A stretch of DNA of 64,000 nt from Candidatus Accumulibacter propinquus (GTDB lineage Bacteria > Pseudomonadota > Gammaproteobacteria > Burkholderiales > Rhodocyclaceae), in the NCBI GenBank assembly GCA_016714935.1, contig JADKBU010000003.1:62001-126000 (forward strand), in the 5' to 3' direction. Each line of letters starts with the position of its first letter. Positions within the stretch are counted from its first letter, which is position 1. Shown piece by piece: positions 54,419-63,102 of the stretch. The position numbers were made by a program, and so were the translations under genes. Under the pieces are notes generated by a model that worked only from the letters and a program-made list of their open reading frames with translations, was not told the origin of the DNA and did no database searches.

Positions 54419-54527
54419 CACCGCGGCAGGGATGAATGTGCGTGCCCGCGATTGCCCCGTCACAATTGCTTACAAATCGCCGCCGTCTGCTCGTCATCGC
54501 CGGTAGTCCAGAAGCGTTACTTGGTTC

Positions 54528-54893
54528 ATGAAAACCAATACGACCTCTCTCTGCATCGCACTCTGCCTGGCCCTGGGTGCATCCACTCCCGCTCTGGCGG
54601 ATCGCGGTGGGCAGCGTGGCTATTATTATCAGCCGGCGCAGCACCGTGATTACCACCACGGCGGTTCGCGTGGATATGGCTGGGTCGCACCGGCAGCCGT
54701 ACTGGCCATTACCGGACTCGCCGTCGGGCTCGCAGCCTCGACGTACTACGCACCACCCGTGCAGGTGGTGGCGCCACAGCCGGTCTATGTGCCGCCGCCG
54801 ACCGCATACTGGAACTACTGCGGTTCCGCGGGGCAATATTATCCCAACGTCCGCTACTGTCCCGAAGGCTGGCAACTGGTTCCGGCGCGCTAG
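54528..54893 (+). CDS. Small exported protein, Tyr/Pro/Gly-rich
   Basis: A 121-residue protein with a signal peptide (TSLCIALCLALGASTPALA). A Gly/Tyr/His-rich segment (GGQRGYYYQPAQHRDYHHGG) precedes a hydrophobic helix (WVAPAAVLAITGLAVGLA). The end holds a conserved-looking motif, WNYCGSAGQYYPNVRYCPEGW, with two cysteines that may form a disulphide. Similar small envelope proteins are common in proteobacteria but have no known function. Confidence 0.8.
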   Translation: MKTNTTSLCIALCLALGASTPALADRGGQRGYYYQPAQHRDYHHGGSRGYGWVAPAAVLAITGLAVGLAASTYYAPPVQVVAPQPVYVPPPTAYWNYCGSAGQYYPNVRYCPEGWQLVPAR

Positions 54894-55115
54894 CCGCGCG
54901 AACAGCGGCAGGGGCGGCTTGCGGATTGTCCGCTGCATCGTATGTAGTGGACATTCTGAAGACCTCCGGGGTATGCTCCCGGCTGACGGCAAGGTTGGGG
55001 CTAGCTGTCAGTATCCTCGAGTAGTTGTGCAGGTCGTTGCGTCTGGCTTGGCAGGAACGATTCTGCGTGGACAGTGGCACGAGATCTCCTTCAATACCGA
55101 TCAGCGGAGCGTAGC

Positions 55116-56210
55116 TTGGAAAGGCAGTGGTTCCTGGAGTCCGTCGCGGCGGATGGCTCGCATATGACCTACAACATCACCCATCTGCCGTTCTGCATCG
55201 GCCGCGATGCCGACAACGACCTGGTGGTGGCCTCGCGTGACCTGAGCCGACATCATGTGGCGCTGACACGCGATATCAGTGGTCGTATTCGACTGACCGA
55301 TCTGAACAGCACCAACGGCAGTTTCGTCAATCGACAGCGCATCGAAGGATCCTGCCTGCTCGACGAGAACGACATCGTGCACTTCGGCACCACTGAATTC
55401 CGGATGCGGGTGAACCTGGGCGGCCACCTGCGCATCGACGACATGCGGACCATGCTGATGCCCCAGGGCCTGGAACTGTCGGCGCGGTTTGTGCGAAACG
55501 AAGCCGAGTTTCTGGCCTTGCTGGAAGGACACGGCGTTTCCGGTGCCGCGCAGCCGATCGTCGATGCGACGACCAACCGCATTGTCGCCTACGAATTGCT
55601 CGGCCGAGCCAACCACCCCTTGCTGCCGATCTCGCCGATTCGTCTGTTCGAACTGGCGAGCGCGCTGGATCGCGAAATTGACCTCAGCGTCGCTTTCCGC
55701 AAGTTCGGTATTGCGGCGATTGCCCCACGTTTGCAGGGTTTCCCGCTGTTTGCCAATACGCATCCGAAGGAAACCTTCAGCGAAGAGTTTTTCGACTCGC
55801 TGGTGAGCCTGCGCGAGCAGCGGCCGGAACTCGATCTGGTGATCGAGATCCATGAAACCGCCGTGACCGAAAGCGCGCGTCTGATCAAACTCGCCGGGCG
55901 CTTCCGGGACATCGGCGTCCGCTTCGCCTACGACGATTTCGGTGCCGGCCAGGCTCGGCTGAGCGAACTCGGCGACGCGCCGGCACATTTCGTCAAGTTC
56001 GACATGGGCCTGGTGCACGACATCCATCTGGCCGGCGCGCGCAAGCGCCGCGTCGTCGGCGATCTCGTAAAGCTCGTCCTCGACCTGGGTTCGGTGCCGC
56101 TCGCCGAGGGCATAGAGCAGGAAGTCGAGGCGCAGATCTGCCGGGAGATGGGTTTTCAGTTGATCCAGGGGTTTCTTACCGGCCGGCCGATTCCGGTAGA
56201 GAATCTGTAG
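55116..56210 (+). CDS. FHA-EAL fusion protein
   Basis: About 364 residues. Residues 5-100 form a forkhead-associated domain with CIGRDADNDLVV, SRDLSRHHVAL and LNSTNGSFVNRQRIEG, which binds phosphothreonine. Residues 130-360 form a divergent EAL domain: AYELLGRA, FANTHP, VIEIHETAV, FAYDDFGAGQARLSEL, KFDMGLV and LAEGIEQ. Most metal-binding residues are kept although the EAL triplet reads ELL. The TTG at 55116 has GGAGCG 8 bases upstream; a GTG at 55074 and ATG at 55164 are alternatives. Its end overlaps the convergent RND gene by 35 bases. Confidence 0.82.
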   Translation: MERQWFLESVAADGSHMTYNITHLPFCIGRDADNDLVVASRDLSRHHVALTRDISGRIRLTDLNSTNGSFVNRQRIEGSCLLDENDIVHFGTTEFRMRVNLGGHLRIDDMRTMLMPQGLELSARFVRNEAEFLALLEGHGVSGAAQPIVDATTNRIVAYELLGRANHPLLPISPIRLFELASALDREIDLSVAFRKFGIAAIAPRLQGFPLFANTHPKETFSEEFFDSLVSLREQRPELDLVIEIHETAVTESARLIKLAGRFRDIGVRFAYDDFGAGQARLSELGDAPAHFVKFDMGLVHDIHLAGARKRRVVGDLVKLVLDLGSVPLAEGIEQEVEAQICREMGFQLIQGFLTGRPIPVENL

Positions 56211-59200
56211 GCGGCGTTTGGCTGTCCAGGGCGGTCGCTGCTGTCGCCGGGTCTCTGGAGAAGCGGTCGAGGTAGAGGTACACCACCGGCGTCAGGTACA
56301 GCGTGAGGAACTGCGAGAGCAGGAGTCCGCCGACCACCGCCAGCCCGAGGGGCCGCCGGACTTCGGCACCCGCCCCGAGTCCCAGGGCGATCGGCAGGGT
56401 TCCCACCAGGGCCGCCATGGTGGTCATCATGATCGGCCGGAAGCGGATCAGGCAGGCCTGGAAAATCGCCTCGGCGGCGGCAACTCCATCGCGCCGTTGG
56501 CGATCCAGGGCGAAGTCGATCATCATGATGGCATTCTTCTTGACGATGCCGATCAGCATGATGACTCCGACAAAGGCGTAGAGGCTGAGATCGACCCCAA
56601 AGATCAACAGCGTCAACAGCGCGCCGAGGCCGGCCGAGGGTAGCCCGGAAAGGATGGTCAGAGGGTGGATGAAACTCTCGTAGAGGATGCCGAGCACCAG
56701 GTAGACCACCAGAATGGCCACCAGCAGCAGGACGCCCAGACCCTGCAGCGAGGCCTCGAACGCTTTTGCCGTGCCCTGCAGGCTGCTGCTGAGCGAAACC
56801 GGCACGCGCTCTTCCTGTTCCAGCGCCTTGATCCTGCTCACTGCCTCACCGAGGGATACGCCCGGCAGCAGGTTGAATGAAATGGTCACCGAGGGCAATT
56901 GGCCCTGGTGGTTAACCGTCAGCGCCTGCGTCTTGCGGCTGAAGCGCGCCACGGTGTCGAGCGGGATGAGCTTGCCGCTGCTGCTGCTGCGCACGTAGAG
57001 GCGGGGCAGGGATTCCGGGTCGGACTGGAATTCCGGAGCCACTTCGAGGATTACCTGGTACTGGTTGCTCGAACCGTAGATGGTGGAGACCTGCCGCGCA
57101 CTGAAGGCGCTCTGCAGCGCATCTTCCACTTGTCCATAGGTCAGGCCCAGGCTGGCCAGTTTGTCGCGGTCGATATCCAGCGCCAGCACCGGGCTGAGGT
57201 TGTTGAGATTGTTGGTGACATCGACGAAGCCCGGCAACTGACGGATCCGGTCGGTCAATGTGCCGGCCCAGTGGTAAAGCTCGACGAGGTCGGTGTCCTG
57301 CAGGGTGTACTGGTATTGCGCGGCGGTCAGTTGTCCGCCGATGCGGATCACCGGGGGATTCTGCATGTACGCCTTGATGCCCGGCACGGCCGCCAGCTTC
57401 GGGCGCAGACGCTGAATGATTTGGTCCGGAGACGAGCGACGTTCCGCGCGGGGTTTGAGGATCATGAAAATGGTGCCGGTGTTGGCTGTCGGACGAATGC
57501 CACCGGCTCCGACGGAGGACATGAACGAACGGATGTCGGGTTCCTGGGCGACAATCTCGGCGAGGGCACGTTGATGCCTGACCATCGAGGCAAATGACAC
57601 GTCCTGGGCGCCTTCCGTAAAGGCAAGGATCTGCCCCGAGTCGCCACTCGGCAGGAAGTCCTTGGGCACCGCGGTGAACAGCAGGCCGGTTAGCAGCAGC
57701 GTGGCGAAAAACCCCGCCAGCATGCTCCGGGGGTGTGCCATCGCCACCTTGAGGCTGGCCTGGTAAGCGGCCAGCAAGGCGTCGAAGAAGCGCTCGAAGA
57801 TCTGGAACAGGCGGCCGTGCGCATCGGGTTCCGCGTGCTTGAGGTAACGGCTGCAGAGCATCGGTGTGAGGGTCAGCGACACGAAGCCGGAAACCAGAAT
57901 CGCGACGCAGATGGTGACCGCGAATTCGTGCAGCAGGCGCCCGACAATGCCGCTCATGAACAGCACCGGGATGAACACGGCAATCAGCGAGAGGGTCATC
58001 GAAACGATGGTGAAGCCGATCTCCCGGGCGCCCTTGAGCGCCGCGTCGAAAGGCGTGTCGCCCTGCTCGATGTGGCGGACGATATTCTCCAGCATCACGA
58101 TCGCATCGTCGACGACGAAGCCGACACACAGCGTCAGCGCCAGCAGCGAAAGATTGTCCAGGCTGTAACCCAGCAGCGACATCGCGCCAAAAGTGCCGAC
58201 GACCGAAATCGGCAGGGCCAGCGCCGGGATGACCGTCGCCGAGAGGTTTCTCAGGAACAGCAGGATCACCAGGATGACCAGGAAACCGGCCAGAATCAGC
58301 GTGAACTGGACGTCGTCAATGGCTTCGCGGATCGACACGCTGCGGTCGAAGAGTATCCTCATCTCGATCGCCGCCGGCAGTTTGGACTGGAAGGACGGCA
58401 GCACGCGCTTGATGGCATCGACGGTTTCGATGGTATTGGCGCCGGGCTGCCGCTGAATCGCCAGCACGATGGCGCGCTGGTCGACGTTCCAGCTGGCGAT
58501 CCTTTTATTCTCGACGCTGTCGATGGGCGTGGCGACTTCCTCCAGTCGAACCGGTGCCCCGTTTCGCCAGGTGACGATCAGCGGACGGTAGGCTGCGGCA
58601 GTGGACAGCTGTCCACCATCCTTGATGGCAAACGTCTGCCGGCTGCCGTCGAGCTGCCCGACAGGCTGATTGACGTTGTTTTGCGCCAGCGCCTGCTGCA
58701 GCTCGTCGATGCCGATGCCGCGGCTGGCCAGTTGGTCGGGGTTGGCCTGGACGCGGACGGCAAATTTCTGTGAGCCGAAGATCTGCACCTGGGCAACGCC
58801 CGGAATGGTCGACAGGCGTTGCGCGAGCTGCGTTTCGGCATATTCGTTGACCAGCGAAAGCGGCAGCGTCGGCGATAACATGGCGATGTAGAAGATCGGC
58901 GAATCGGCCGGGTTGACCTTGCGGAACGAGGGTGGGGCCGGCATGTTCGGCGGCAACCGGCGCAGCGCCGCCGAAATGGCCGACTGGACGTCCTGCGCGG
59001 CGGCATCGATGTTGCGTTCGAGCGAAAACTGCAGGGTGATCGAAGTCGAGCCCTGCGCGCTGGTCGAGGTCATCGAATCGAGGCCGGCGATGGTCGAAAA
59101 TTGTCCTTCGAGAGGCGTCGCGACCGCTGCCGCCATGGTCTCAGGGGAGGCGCCGGGGAGATTGGCGGTCACCGCGATGGTCGGGAAGTCCACCGTCGGC

Positions 59201-59310
59201 AACTCGGACACCGGCAGGGCGCGGTAGCCGATGAAGCCGAAGATGAGTAACGCCGCCATCAGCAGCGTGGTCATCACCGGGCGGCGAATGCACAGTTCGG
59301 GCAGGTTCAT
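56176..59310 (-). CDS. RND multidrug efflux permease (HAE1 family, MdtB/C-like)
   Basis: A 1044-residue inner-membrane pump. N-terminal MNLPELCIRRPVMTTLLMAALLIFGFIGYRALPVSELPTVDFP and TM4 GFVVDDAIVMLENIV with the proton-relay aspartates are characteristic. FVGVIMLIGIVKKNAIMMIDFA and RFRPIMMTTMAALVGTLPIALG mark the second half. It would work with the adaptor upstream and a TolC-type outer-membrane channel not seen here. It starts 6 bases after the adaptor gene. Confidence 0.94.
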   Translation of the reverse strand: MNLPELCIRRPVMTTLLMAALLIFGFIGYRALPVSELPTVDFPTIAVTANLPGASPETMAAAVATPLEGQFSTIAGLDSMTSTSAQGSTSITLQFSLERNIDAAAQDVQSAISAALRRLPPNMPAPPSFRKVNPADSPIFYIAMLSPTLPLSLVNEYAETQLAQRLSTIPGVAQVQIFGSQKFAVRVQANPDQLASRGIGIDELQQALAQNNVNQPVGQLDGSRQTFAIKDGGQLSTAAAYRPLIVTWRNGAPVRLEEVATPIDSVENKRIASWNVDQRAIVLAIQRQPGANTIETVDAIKRVLPSFQSKLPAAIEMRILFDRSVSIREAIDDVQFTLILAGFLVILVILLFLRNLSATVIPALALPISVVGTFGAMSLLGYSLDNLSLLALTLCVGFVVDDAIVMLENIVRHIEQGDTPFDAALKGAREIGFTIVSMTLSLIAVFIPVLFMSGIVGRLLHEFAVTICVAILVSGFVSLTLTPMLCSRYLKHAEPDAHGRLFQIFERFFDALLAAYQASLKVAMAHPRSMLAGFFATLLLTGLLFTAVPKDFLPSGDSGQILAFTEGAQDVSFASMVRHQRALAEIVAQEPDIRSFMSSVGAGGIRPTANTGTIFMILKPRAERRSSPDQIIQRLRPKLAAVPGIKAYMQNPPVIRIGGQLTAAQYQYTLQDTDLVELYHWAGTLTDRIRQLPGFVDVTNNLNNLSPVLALDIDRDKLASLGLTYGQVEDALQSAFSARQVSTIYGSSNQYQVILEVAPEFQSDPESLPRLYVRSSSSGKLIPLDTVARFSRKTQALTVNHQGQLPSVTISFNLLPGVSLGEAVSRIKALEQEERVPVSLSSSLQGTAKAFEASLQGLGVLLLVAILVVYLVLGILYESFIHPLTILSGLPSAGLGALLTLLIFGVDLSLYAFVGVIMLIGIVKKNAIMMIDFALDRQRRDGVAAAEAIFQACLIRFRPIMMTTMAALVGTLPIALGLGAGAEVRRPLGLAVVGGLLLSQFLTLYLTPVVYLYLDRFSRDPATAATALDSQTPPTDSLPESAGR

Positions 59311-59316
59311 GCGCCG

Positions 59317-60447
59317 CTACTCGGTTTTTTGCTGGGCAGGTCTGGCCTGGACCAGGGCGCCGGGGGTCAATCTGAGCTGGCCGTCGGTGACCACCGTTTC
59401 CCCCGCGGCGACGCCCTTGCCAATCGCTGCCAGGCCACGATAGCTGGCCTGCACCTCGATCTTGCGGGGCTCGACGGTGTTGTCCGGCCTGACGACAAAC
59501 AGGAAGTTGCCCTCCGGCCCCTGTTGTACGGCTTCGGCGGGAACGACGACGGCCTTGGCGAGGGTGTCGAGCGACATGCTGACATTGAGAAATTGTCCGG
59601 GCGTGAGCTTCTCCTCGCGGTTTTCGAGCAAGGCCTTCATCAGGATGGTGCCGGTAGCGGTATCGACGGTATTGTCGATAAACCTGACGGTCGCCTCAAA
59701 ACGCTGCTCCCGGTCGCCGGGAATCGTGACGTCGGCGCGCATTTCACCACTGCTGATGGCCTTGCGCAGGCGTGGCAGGTGTTTTTCGGGAACCGAGAAC
59801 GTCACGTACAGCGGCCGAATGCGATTGACCACCGCCAGAGCCGTGTCATTGATCTTCACTGCCGAACCGGGGAAGACCAGGCGCGCGCCGACGACGCCCG
59901 CGAACGGAGCGCGGATGGTGGTGTAGGAGATCTGGCGTCTGGCCAGCTCGACGGCCGCCTGGTCGGCCTTCAGCGTGGCCGCTGCGGCGGCTTCGGCGGT
60001 ACGCAGCTCGTTGACCTTTTCTTCGGACACGAAGCCGCGTCCCTGCAGGGCGAGATAACGCGTGACATCGGCCCTGGCCTTGGCCATGAGGGCCTCGTTC
60101 CTGGCCAGATTGGCCTCGGCCTGCAGCAGGCGGGCGTCGAAATCGCCGGCATCGAGCTGCACCAGAACCTCGCCCTGCCTGACATGCTGTCCTTCGGTGT
60201 AAGGCACGGCAGCGACCTGCCCGTCGAGCCTCGATTTCAGGGTCACGCTTTCGTATGCTTCCGCGCGGCCGACGACATCGAGCAGGACCGGCACGTCGCC
60301 AAGGTTCGCCTGGGCGACCGTCACCGGTACCGGCGGCGGCACCTTGGCGGTGCCGCCGGAGGTGGCATTGCGGGTGCTGTAATACCAGTACCCCGCGCCG
60401 ACGACGGCGGCCATCGCAGCCACCATCAGCATTCTGCTTCTTGTCAT
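59317..60447 (-). CDS. RND efflux periplasmic adaptor
   Basis: A 376-residue membrane-fusion protein with an N-terminal membrane anchor (MLMVAAMAAVVGAGYWYY). The biotinyl-lipoyl-like region has GRAEAYESVTLKSRLDGQVAAVPYTEGQHVRQGEVLVQLD, with a helical hairpin after it. ISYTTIRAPFAGVVGARLVFPGSAV and VVPAEAVQQGPEGNFLFVV are family hallmarks. It is the first gene of a two-gene efflux operon. Confidence 0.93.
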   Translation of the reverse strand: MTRSRMLMVAAMAAVVGAGYWYYSTRNATSGGTAKVPPPVPVTVAQANLGDVPVLLDVVGRAEAYESVTLKSRLDGQVAAVPYTEGQHVRQGEVLVQLDAGDFDARLLQAEANLARNEALMAKARADVTRYLALQGRGFVSEEKVNELRTAEAAAAATLKADQAAVELARRQISYTTIRAPFAGVVGARLVFPGSAVKINDTALAVVNRIRPLYVTFSVPEKHLPRLRKAISSGEMRADVTIPGDREQRFEATVRFIDNTVDTATGTILMKALLENREEKLTPGQFLNVSMSLDTLAKAVVVPAEAVQQGPEGNFLFVVRPDNTVEPRKIEVQASYRGLAAIGKGVAAGETVVTDGQLRLTPGALVQARPAQQKTE

Positions 60448-60520
60448 TGGGTTTTACCGCATTTCTCGAAAATAATGGCCCGACGATCGTCCCCGGGGGG
60501 GCGCAGATTAGCCCAAACGG

Positions 60521-61462
60521 TCATTGGCGTCCGTGCGCCGCACGGGCGGCTGCAAAGGCGTGCACGCCGAGGAGAGCCAGTGCGCCGGCGGCAAGGCCGA
60601 CCAGCAGGTCGAAAACGACCGGCGTCAAAGCCTTGAGCACGCCGCCGACGCCGGCAATCCCGCCAGCCAGTCCGGCGACCTGCTCGATCAGATGATGCAG
60701 CGGCGCGATGCCGTGCGTCAGGATGCCGCCGCCGACCAGAAACATTGCGGCCGTGCCGATCACTGTCAGCGCCTTCATCAGGCGTGGCGCCGCCAGCAGC
60801 AGGCCTCTGCCGATCGTTCGCAGCAGCGCGTTGTTCCTGGTCAGCAGGTGGAGCCCCAGGTCATCCATCTTGACGATGCCGCCGACCACCCCATACACGC
60901 CCACCGTCATGAGCAGCCCAATAGCCGACAACACCGCGACCTGCGTGGAAAACGGCTGCCCGGCGACGGTGCCGAGCGCAATCACGACAATTTCCGCCGA
61001 GAGCACGAAGTCGGTGCGGATGGCGCCCTTGATCTTGTCGGCTTCGAATGCCGCCAGGTCGACCGTATCGTCGCCCAGAACGGCGGTCAGTTGTTCGGCG
61101 TGCCGGGCGTCCTCGTCGCCGGGTTTGTGCAGCCACTTGTGGACCAGCTTTTCGACGCCCTCAAGACACAGGTACAGACCGCCGAGCATCAGCAGGGGCA
61201 GCACCGCCCAGGGGATGAAGCGGCTGATGGCCAGCGCAGACGGCACCAGGATCAGCTTGTTTTTCAAGGAACCGACCGCGACCGCCCAGACCACCGGTAA
61301 CTCGCGCTCGGCGCGCACACCCGACACCTGCTGCGCGTTGAGCGCGAGGTCGTCGCCAAGGACGCCGGCAGTCTTCTTGGCGGCAACCTTGGTCATCAGG
61401 GCAACGTCGTCGAGGACCGAGGCAATGTCGTCGATCAGGGCAAGCAGGCTGGCTCCGGCCAT
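60521..61462 (-). CDS. DUF808/YedI-family inner-membrane protein
   Basis: A 313-residue membrane protein. MAGASLLALIDDIASVLDDVALMTKVAAKKTAGVLGDDLALNA is the family's N-terminal signature, and FVLSAEIVVIALGTV and DDLGLHLL are also typical. Function is unknown; relatives are found near stress and transport genes. It lies 73 bases upstream of the adaptor gene on the same strand and may or may not share its transcript. Confidence 0.88.
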   Translation of the reverse strand: MAGASLLALIDDIASVLDDVALMTKVAAKKTAGVLGDDLALNAQQVSGVRAERELPVVWAVAVGSLKNKLILVPSALAISRFIPWAVLPLLMLGGLYLCLEGVEKLVHKWLHKPGDEDARHAEQLTAVLGDDTVDLAAFEADKIKGAIRTDFVLSAEIVVIALGTVAGQPFSTQVAVLSAIGLLMTVGVYGVVGGIVKMDDLGLHLLTRNNALLRTIGRGLLLAAPRLMKALTVIGTAAMFLVGGGILTHGIAPLHHLIEQVAGLAGGIAGVGGVLKALTPVVFDLLVGLAAGALALLGVHAFAAARAAHGRQ

Positions 61463-61721
61463 TGGGGTGTCCTGTTGTCAGTAAGGCGGCCGCGGTCACG
61501 GTCGCGAGGGTCGGAAGATTCCGAATTCTAGGCGATAAGGCGATACCCGGTGCCCGAAAATGTCCCCCGCCGCGTCACCTGGTCGCGTTGACAGGCTCGG
61601 TGCGGCGCCTTTTTTCTGCGGCAGCGCGGCGGCGACTAGCGCGGCGTGCGGACTTGGCGGTATGCTCCCCGTCCTTCGCCAGCCGCAATCCATGCTCTCA
61701 CCTTACCAACTGGAGACAATC

Positions 61722-62873
61722 GTGCCTGCACTGCTGCCCCAAACCGACCCCGATGGTCTGCTCGAATTCTCGGTGGTGTATACCGACCGATCCCTGAACC
61801 ACATGTCGCAGCGCTTTCAGGGGGTGATGAAGGACATCTCCCGGATCCTCAAGACGGTTTACAACGGCAAGACCGCGATCATCGTGCCGGGTAGCGGCAC
61901 CTTCGGCATGGAAGCCGTGGCCCGCCAGTTTGCAAACGACAGGAAGTGCCTGATCATCCGCAACGGCTGGTTCAGCTTCCGCTGGACGCAGATTCTCGAC
62001 ATGGGGCGCATTCCCTCGGCAAGCATCGTCCTGCAGGCCCGCCGTGTCGGTGAGGACAGGCAGGCGCCGTTCGCGCCGCCGCCGGTCGAGGAGGTCGTTG
62101 CCCGTATTCGCGAAGAAAAGCCGGACATCGTTTTCGCGCCACACGTCGAAACCGCTTCCGGAATCATTCTGCCGAATGACTACCTGCGCGCCGTCGGCGA
62201 AGCGGTACGCGAGGTGGACGGGCTGTTCGTCCTCGATTGCGTCGCCTCCGGCGCGGTCTGGGTCGATATGGTCGCCAACGCGGTGGACGTGCTGATCAGC
62301 GCCCCGCAAAAAGGCTGGACCGGTTTGCCGTGCTGCGCCCTGGTGGTGCTGGGCGAGCGCGCGCGTGCGCGGATCGACGCCACGACCAGCAGCAGCTTCG
62401 CCTGCGACCTCAAGAAGTGGATGCAGATCATGGAGGCCTTCGAAAATGGCGGCCATGCCTACCACGCGACGATGCCGACCGATGCGCTGGCGGTGTTGCG
62501 CGACGTGATGCGGGAAACGGAGAATTACGGCTTCGAGCGGGTACGCCAGGAACAAATGGAGGTCGGCCTGCGCGTGCGTGCGCTGCTCACCGGCAAGGGT
62601 TTCAAGAGCGTGGCCGCCGAAGGCTTCCAGGCGCCGGGTGTGGTCGTCAGCTACACCGACGACCCGGAGATCCAGTCGGGCCGGAAATTTGTCTCGATCG
62701 GCGTCCAGACCGCCGCCGGCGTGCCGCTGCAATGCGACGAGCCGGCCGATTTCAGTACCTTCCGGGTGGGCCTGTTCGGCCTCGAAAAACTTCACAATCC
62801 CGACCGCACGCTGCGCAACCTGGCCGACGCGCTCGACGAGGTGACGCGTCTGACGCCACCGCCGGAGTCCTGA
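61722..62873 (+). CDS. Class V PLP-dependent aminotransferase
   Basis: A protein of about 383 residues of the alanine-glyoxylate/serine-pyruvate aminotransferase type. The PLP lysine is probably K197 in APQKGWTGLP. VVPGSGTFGMEAV-like sequence (IVPGSGTFGMEAVARQFAN) and DCVASGAVWVDM with the cofactor aspartate support the fold. The GTG at 61722 has GGAG 6 bases upstream and begins MPALLPQTDPDGLLE. An ATG at 61692 is possible. The substrate is not determined. Confidence 0.87.
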   Translation: MPALLPQTDPDGLLEFSVVYTDRSLNHMSQRFQGVMKDISRILKTVYNGKTAIIVPGSGTFGMEAVARQFANDRKCLIIRNGWFSFRWTQILDMGRIPSASIVLQARRVGEDRQAPFAPPPVEEVVARIREEKPDIVFAPHVETASGIILPNDYLRAVGEAVREVDGLFVLDCVASGAVWVDMVANAVDVLISAPQKGWTGLPCCALVVLGERARARIDATTSSSFACDLKKWMQIMEAFENGGHAYHATMPTDALAVLRDVMRETENYGFERVRQEQMEVGLRVRALLTGKGFKSVAAEGFQAPGVVVSYTDDPEIQSGRKFVSIGVQTAAGVPLQCDEPADFSTFRVGLFGLEKLHNPDRTLRNLADALDEVTRLTPPPES

Positions 62874-62877
62874 TCGC

Positions 62878-62931
62878 TTGCCGACGCTCAACTGGATCGG
62901 CAAGGGGGCGGTCGTCGAGCATCACCTGTAG
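62878..62931 (+). pseudogene. 17-codon relic resembling the N-terminus of a type III-like DNA methyltransferase
   Basis: The frame reads LPTLNWIGKGAVVEHHL and then stops. PTLxWIGKxAVVxHH is the usual opening of a group of adenine-specific methyltransferases (type III Mod-like). Nothing further of such a gene is present. It sits just 4 bases after the aminotransferase gene and 167 bases before the DUF3375 gene. The match is short, so chance is not excluded. Confidence 0.5.
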
Positions 62932-63102
62932 ATGAAGAATCCTCTCGAATCGGCAGGTAATCCGGTCCTGCGTGGAGCATGGATCCTCGTCGCCATTCGG
63001 CGGGCGTTTCAGGTCGAAGACGCTGGTTGTCGAATACCAGGGTGCCGGCTGTGTTGGACAGCGGCCGCGGATGATCGCCTGATCGGCGGGTTGCTGCGAT
63101 GA
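62932..63102 (+). CDS. Possible small ORF (56 codons) coupled to the DUF3375 gene
   Basis: It opens with ATG directly after the relic's stop codon and ends in TGA overlapping the DUF3375 ATG (ATGA at 63099-63102). The translation (MKNPLESAGNPVLRGAW and onward) matches nothing I know and has no clear ribosome site. The overlap could be accidental. Confidence 0.2.
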   Translation: MKNPLESAGNPVLRGAWILVAIRRAFQVEDAGCRIPGCRLCWTAAADDRLIGGLLR

